Shown here piece by piece: positions 59,936 through 64,000 of a DNA stretch of 64,000 bases (position 1 is its first letter; each line of letters begins with the position of its first letter). The translations under genes and the position numbers were made by a program. Under the pieces are notes generated by a model. That model had not been told where the DNA came from. It ran no database searches and saw only the letters and a list, made by a program, of their open reading frames with translations. The stretch covers positions 12,712,478 to 12,776,477 of the forward strand of contig CM043961.1 of assembly GCA_014529385.2 (NCBI GenBank). The letters run 5' to 3'. This DNA comes from Adiantum capillus-veneris. Its lineage: Eukaryota > Streptophyta > Polypodiopsida > Polypodiales > Pteridaceae.

Positions 59936-59980
<45 letters not shown>

Positions 59981-60098
59981 ATGCTCGCACACACGCATGT
60001 CTTCCAAATAGGCAGCCACATTCAAATTAAAAAATGAAGCATTACTTTTTTTGTATGAATACTCAAATGAGCCTAGGTGTGTGTGTCTGTGTGTGTGT

Positions 60099-60189
<91 letters not shown>

Positions 60190-61130
60190 ACTTTTGAAGG
60201 CCTATTCACTTTTCTTGACCAAGTGTCAAAGAGTTCAAAGCAAAACAAGAGAGAAATCTTTACAAAGAATAAGATGGTGTGCATATGTAATTGTGTGTCC
60301 TCCTCTCATTGAAAAACCTCTTGACCAATCATGCAGAGAGAGCCCATGTCATAACCAACACCATGGTGCATGAGGGTAGCTTGTTGCCAATCTTTATCTA
60401 TGTTTACTCTCAATTCTCCACATAGAATCGCCATCATCATCTTGGTGTGTGTGTCTTTGTATTAAAGATAATACTTATACACAAGAGAACGTTGTGTTCA
60501 AAAAAGACTTTAAACCTGCGTTTTGCTTATGTGGACAGCCAATGAACCTGCGTTTTGCACAGCCATTTCAGCCAGCCAGTAGCGTTTTCTAACAATAGCA
60601 GTAGGGCGATTTTTGGCAGGAGATTCCAGCCCTTAGACAGCGTTTTTGCAAACCTTTGCATCAGCATTTTTACCCCAGTTAGCCCAACGTTTTTGGTCCA
60701 GCAAGTCAGCGTTTGTAGCGACAAGAACCAGTTTGAAGCATTCAGTTTTCAGCCATAGTCTCGTCCTCGTCGACCGCGACATAGCCCATTAGACTTGCAT
60801 CAGTTAGCTTCCACATACACTTGTACCAGATTGTGCAATCAATAGTAGACCACTCTCGCCATCGAGAGTGGGGCCTTCGAAGGAGGGTTTTACAACGTCT
60901 CTGGTGTCGTATTCTCTTCTCTCTCTATCTCTCAGTATCATGCACTTCCATTCACAGTGTCCATTCACTTTGTTTGTGTCCATTGCACTATCTCACTAAA
61001 GGAATGGAAGGCTCTCCCTTCCGTAAGAAAAAGATACCTTGAGCACAGTTCGGAGCACTCATCTTGAGCAAAGTTCAACATTCATTCCGCTGCATTTAAC
61101 AAAGAGCCATTCCCCTTCAACCTGGAAGCC
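58661..61130. other. Non-coding stretch with microsatellites
   Basis: (GT)n at 59042-59066; (GA)n at 59843-59878 and 59941-59974; (GT)n(GA)n at 60077-60187. 60520-60760 is rich in GCGTTTT words like the U3 part of the G/E LTR family, and 60850-60880 has the inverted pair CACTCTCG/CGAGAGTG, so an LTR remnant is possible. Confidence 0.45.
59889..59936 (+). repeat. SINE-like 55-bp repeat, copy 3
   Basis: GAGACCTCAAAGATCTATCC ... GAGTTGAACTCAAGACC, placed between two (GA)n arrays, as copy 2 is placed next to one. Confidence 0.55.
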
Positions 61131-62600
61131 TTTCAGATGCTCCCATAGTTTTGCTTTGCCGAGCACGATCCATAAATGTCCATTATGGAAAACTGCCAAT
61201 CTACCCACTTTATCTTTAATCCTAAAGCTCTCCCAGAGGGATGATTAAACACCACCTTTGGCTCTAGATCCCTATCCACCACAACGAGGACACCATTGTA
61301 CCCATCAGCACCTTCTTCAATGAAGACCAGCTTCTTTCCCACTGCTTACTTTCTCTTACTTGAAGCATCAAGGTGATGCTTCTGAATAGCCCAACAGTTG
61401 ATTTCCTTTCCTTTTCTAACATCCCCCATAAGTGGGAGCTCTTCTTCTAGGTTTTGAGCCCCTTCACGTTCCATGAATGGAGGAAAATTTCTTCCATTAT
61501 AGAGAGATAGGTACGATCATCTACACCTCTTCTCTTCTTCTATGCCATCTTTCTTGTTGTCCTCCTCCATTGGCTCTTTTCTATTTCCCTCGGTTACTGT
61601 GAGGTTTTTTTAGTTGGTCACCCGAAGAGCCTCAAAGATGTTATCGTAGAGGAAGGGGGTTTTGGAAATATTGGGCGGATCTTCTTTCATCCACCCAACT
61701 GCATGCGCCTCGAATTTAAGTCGCTTGAATGAGATGTTGGAAATTTTCTGCCATCCTCATCTTTCTTTCTAAATATGGATGCAAGAACAACCTTCTGAAC
61801 CACTGGGGATGTCGCTTTTCTTTTGGCACGGATGTAAAGCGCTACCTATCGGTGGCCTTTTCAGAGCACTAATGACATTTTATGGGTTTCTCTAGATTCT
61901 CTAGGGTTCCCTTGCTTGTCTGAGGCTACCCATCGTCTCTTGCCTTTTCATTGGGTGTAATAGTCTTTGTTTCAGTGTCCATTTGGAAGTAACAGGTACA
62001 ACTTTTTCACCAGAGTCCACGCCTGGGACTGCGGCTGATGCAATTGGGCATGACCTAGAAAAGTGCCCAAATTTTTTAAAGCATGCACCAAAGAAGGTTC
62101 CAAAGTTACGTGAAATAACCTTGAGACCAGTCCCCCACATTTACAACTAGATTCTTGGGGTAGGACTTTCTTAGATCCCACCAGATGCACACCTTATTGG
62201 GGGTGGTACTTGCTGCTCCGCTTGATGGTACAAATAAAGGGGTGTCAAGGGCTGCTTCTAGATCTCTCAAGTTGCTTCTTAGGCATAATGGAAGGTTGAA
62301 AAATTCCACCCACATCGAACACATATCGTGGAATATCTCGATGATTCAAATGTGGGATCCCATGGGAATACGTGCACATGCGACCGATTGAAGAAAAGTG
62401 GGCCTTTGGCTAAGACTATGGACATTGTTGCCTCATTGCTAAATTGTACTGAGAAAAATTCTTTTGCAATGTATTGCACCTTAAAAATTAAGCCATGGAG
62501 CTCTGAGCCAATTCATCAACCTGGCTTTGATAGGCACCCTACCCATGAATTCGAAGACCAATGTATATTTAGCAAGCTTGTCTAGTTATTTCTTGATCAG
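61130..62600 (-). pseudogene. LINE remains: ORF1 (DUF4283, knuckle) and endonuclease fragment
   Basis: From right to left: VLAKGPLFFNRSHVHVFPWD (DUF4283, about 62400), MWVEFFNLPLCLRSNLRDLE and KVCIWWDLRKSYPKNLVVNV (62100-62320), a knuckle remnant CFKKFGHFSRSCP near 62060 with one Cys lost, and at 61342-61133 the endonuclease piece VFNHPSGRALGLKIKWVDWQ then MDIYGSCSA. Several frame breaks; the polymerase is absent. Same class as the LINEs at 5.5-7.0 and 18.5-22.9 kb. Confidence 0.7.
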
Positions 62601-63473
62601 CGTAGGCGGGATGGCAACAATGATAGCATCCTCTACTTTGACTCGTTGTGGGAGTATTTTTTTAAAGGCTTGATAGACTCTATCTTCCTTGGAAACATTC
62701 ATGAGGATGCCTCCGCTTCCTCTAGCATTCTTTTATTCAAGGACAAAGTGCCAATGATCTCGGCAATTCTTTCTCGATATGCACCTTATGTCCTTTTAAC
62801 TCTCCCTTGTTCAGTCCCAACAGGGCGCCTTGCCTACCCCCGTTGCGTTAATCAAGGACTACGTTCCGGCCTTTATTTGCCCCATTGAGAGAAGGGTCAT
62901 TTGCCCCCCCTTGGGTTCGCGTCACCACCTCTGTGTAAGAGGGTTTGTGCTATAATGTGCGACTGTGAGACCTTGCCTTAATACTAAACTCTTAAGGTTA
63001 AAGAAGCTTATGATCGATCATGATCAATCTCCCTAAGTAGATAGGCAAAGAACCGTACTCACCTAAGATGGCTTATGTCGATAGCAAGCAGCTCGTAACT
63101 CCTATTGCATACACACACCACCTTCTCCCTGTTTCCACTAGGTTCAGAGGATGGACCGTGATTCAGCTGCAAAGAGTAAATCTACTAATATGCCACTTCT
63201 AGATAGTGTAGCTGCCGGCTTTGGTTAACTATTGTCCTGCTAGCCGACGTGGCATTTGACTTTGCTTTCCAACATGGCTTCGACCTCCACGCTGGCAGCT
63301 GAACCCTCCAGCTGTTAGTCGCCGGCGACGAGCCGTGGAGCCCATGCAATCGCGAGCGCGAACAGGGCTAGTGGTCCTAGGCCCGCTACTGCCTTGAAGG
63401 CTTTTGAAAATTCTCTGACGCTGCCTCTCTCATTCTCTGTCACCTGCTTTGAAGGCTTTTGAAACTTCTCTCG

Positions 63474-63550
<77 letters not shown>

Positions 63551-64000
63551 TCTCGCATTGCAGGCTGTGACGAAGTTGGAGAACTTCAAGGCTTAACATT
63601 GCTAGCCACTCCGATTTAGAAGACCAGGGCCTGCAACCGGGTGAGGCTCAGGCTCTCTCTCTCTCTCTCTCTCCTGTGTGTGTGTGTGTGCGCGCGCGCG
63701 CGCGCGCGTGCGCTGCCAGCGTAGACACACTGTTTTTCAACGAGGCTGCTGCACGAGCCTGAAGCCCACTAGCTGACCACAGGCAACCGGCAATTGCTTT
63801 GGTTAGCCTTAGCTTAATGGTCCGACCCTCTCTCTCGCTCTGTTTCTCTATCTGCAACGCCTGTGTGGCGGAGCCAGAACCGACAAATGATGCTCGACCG
63901 AGAGCAAGACTGGTTCGACAGAAAGATTGTCACCAAGTTCAATTTAGGGACGTGTCATGCGACCGGGTTGTGTGCTCTTGGAGAGATTAATCCAAGTGGA
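62601..64000. other. Right edge, non-coding with microsatellites
   Basis: (CT)n(CA)n at 63473-63548; (CT)n at 63652-63673 followed by (GT)n and (CG)n to 63710. No gene supported to the window end. Confidence 0.5.

Overview
This is plant nuclear DNA, almost certainly from a seed-free land plant or another lineage that still makes flagellated sperm. The one cellular gene I can read with confidence is a PIH1-family (Kintoun/DNAAF2-like) axonemal dynein assembly factor. It is carried on the + strand in at least eight exons between 3985 and 41179. Such a gene has no evident use in flowering plants. Very long introns filled with LTR retrotransposons, LINEs and a CACTA transposon fit a large fern-, lycophyte- or gymnosperm-like genome; the species itself cannot be named from the sequence.

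Layout. 1-3320: 3' half and 3' LTR of a Ty3/gypsy chromovirus (A, + strand) lying in or before intron 1 of the PIH1 gene. 3985-4715: exons 2-4. 4716-15343: intron 4 (10.6 kb), holding LINE debris, microsatellites, two LTR fragments (G) and a decayed Ty3/gypsy element B (10409-15006). 15344-15984: exons 5-7. 15985-40174: intron 7 (24.2 kb), holding LINE fragments (16.6-17.2 kb +; 18.5-22.9 kb -), a complete Ty3/gypsy chromovirus C (22938-29654, -, target duplication AAAGC) inserted in the integrase of a rearranged element D/E (-), and a complete Ty1/copia element (32177-37645, +, target duplication CTGCT) inserted in the reverse transcriptase of E. 40175-40252 and 41066-41179: exons 8 and 9, with the stop codon.

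Downstream, 41.7-42.5 kb has two protein-like exons I cannot name. 44.2-45.5 kb has tandem duplications. 45522-50880 is a CACTA (En/Spm) transposon with CACTACAAGAGG termini and a CAT target duplication. It carries a TNPA-like gene, a damaged TNPD/DUF4218 gene and a captured heavy-metal-associated (HMA) domain fragment. 54.0-56.6 kb is an unusual copia-derived element (F) with a 513-codon open frame that lacks integrase and the reverse transcriptase core. The rest (56.6-64 kb) is integrase and LINE relics, and compound (TG)n(AG)n microsatellites.

How it fits together: only the PIH1 gene looks like a conserved host gene. Its exons stay open and its intron phases match at every junction even though the introns have received successive layers of mobile elements. 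All mobile elements seen are broken to some degree. The copia element with near-identical LTRs is the youngest LTR insertion that can be ordered.
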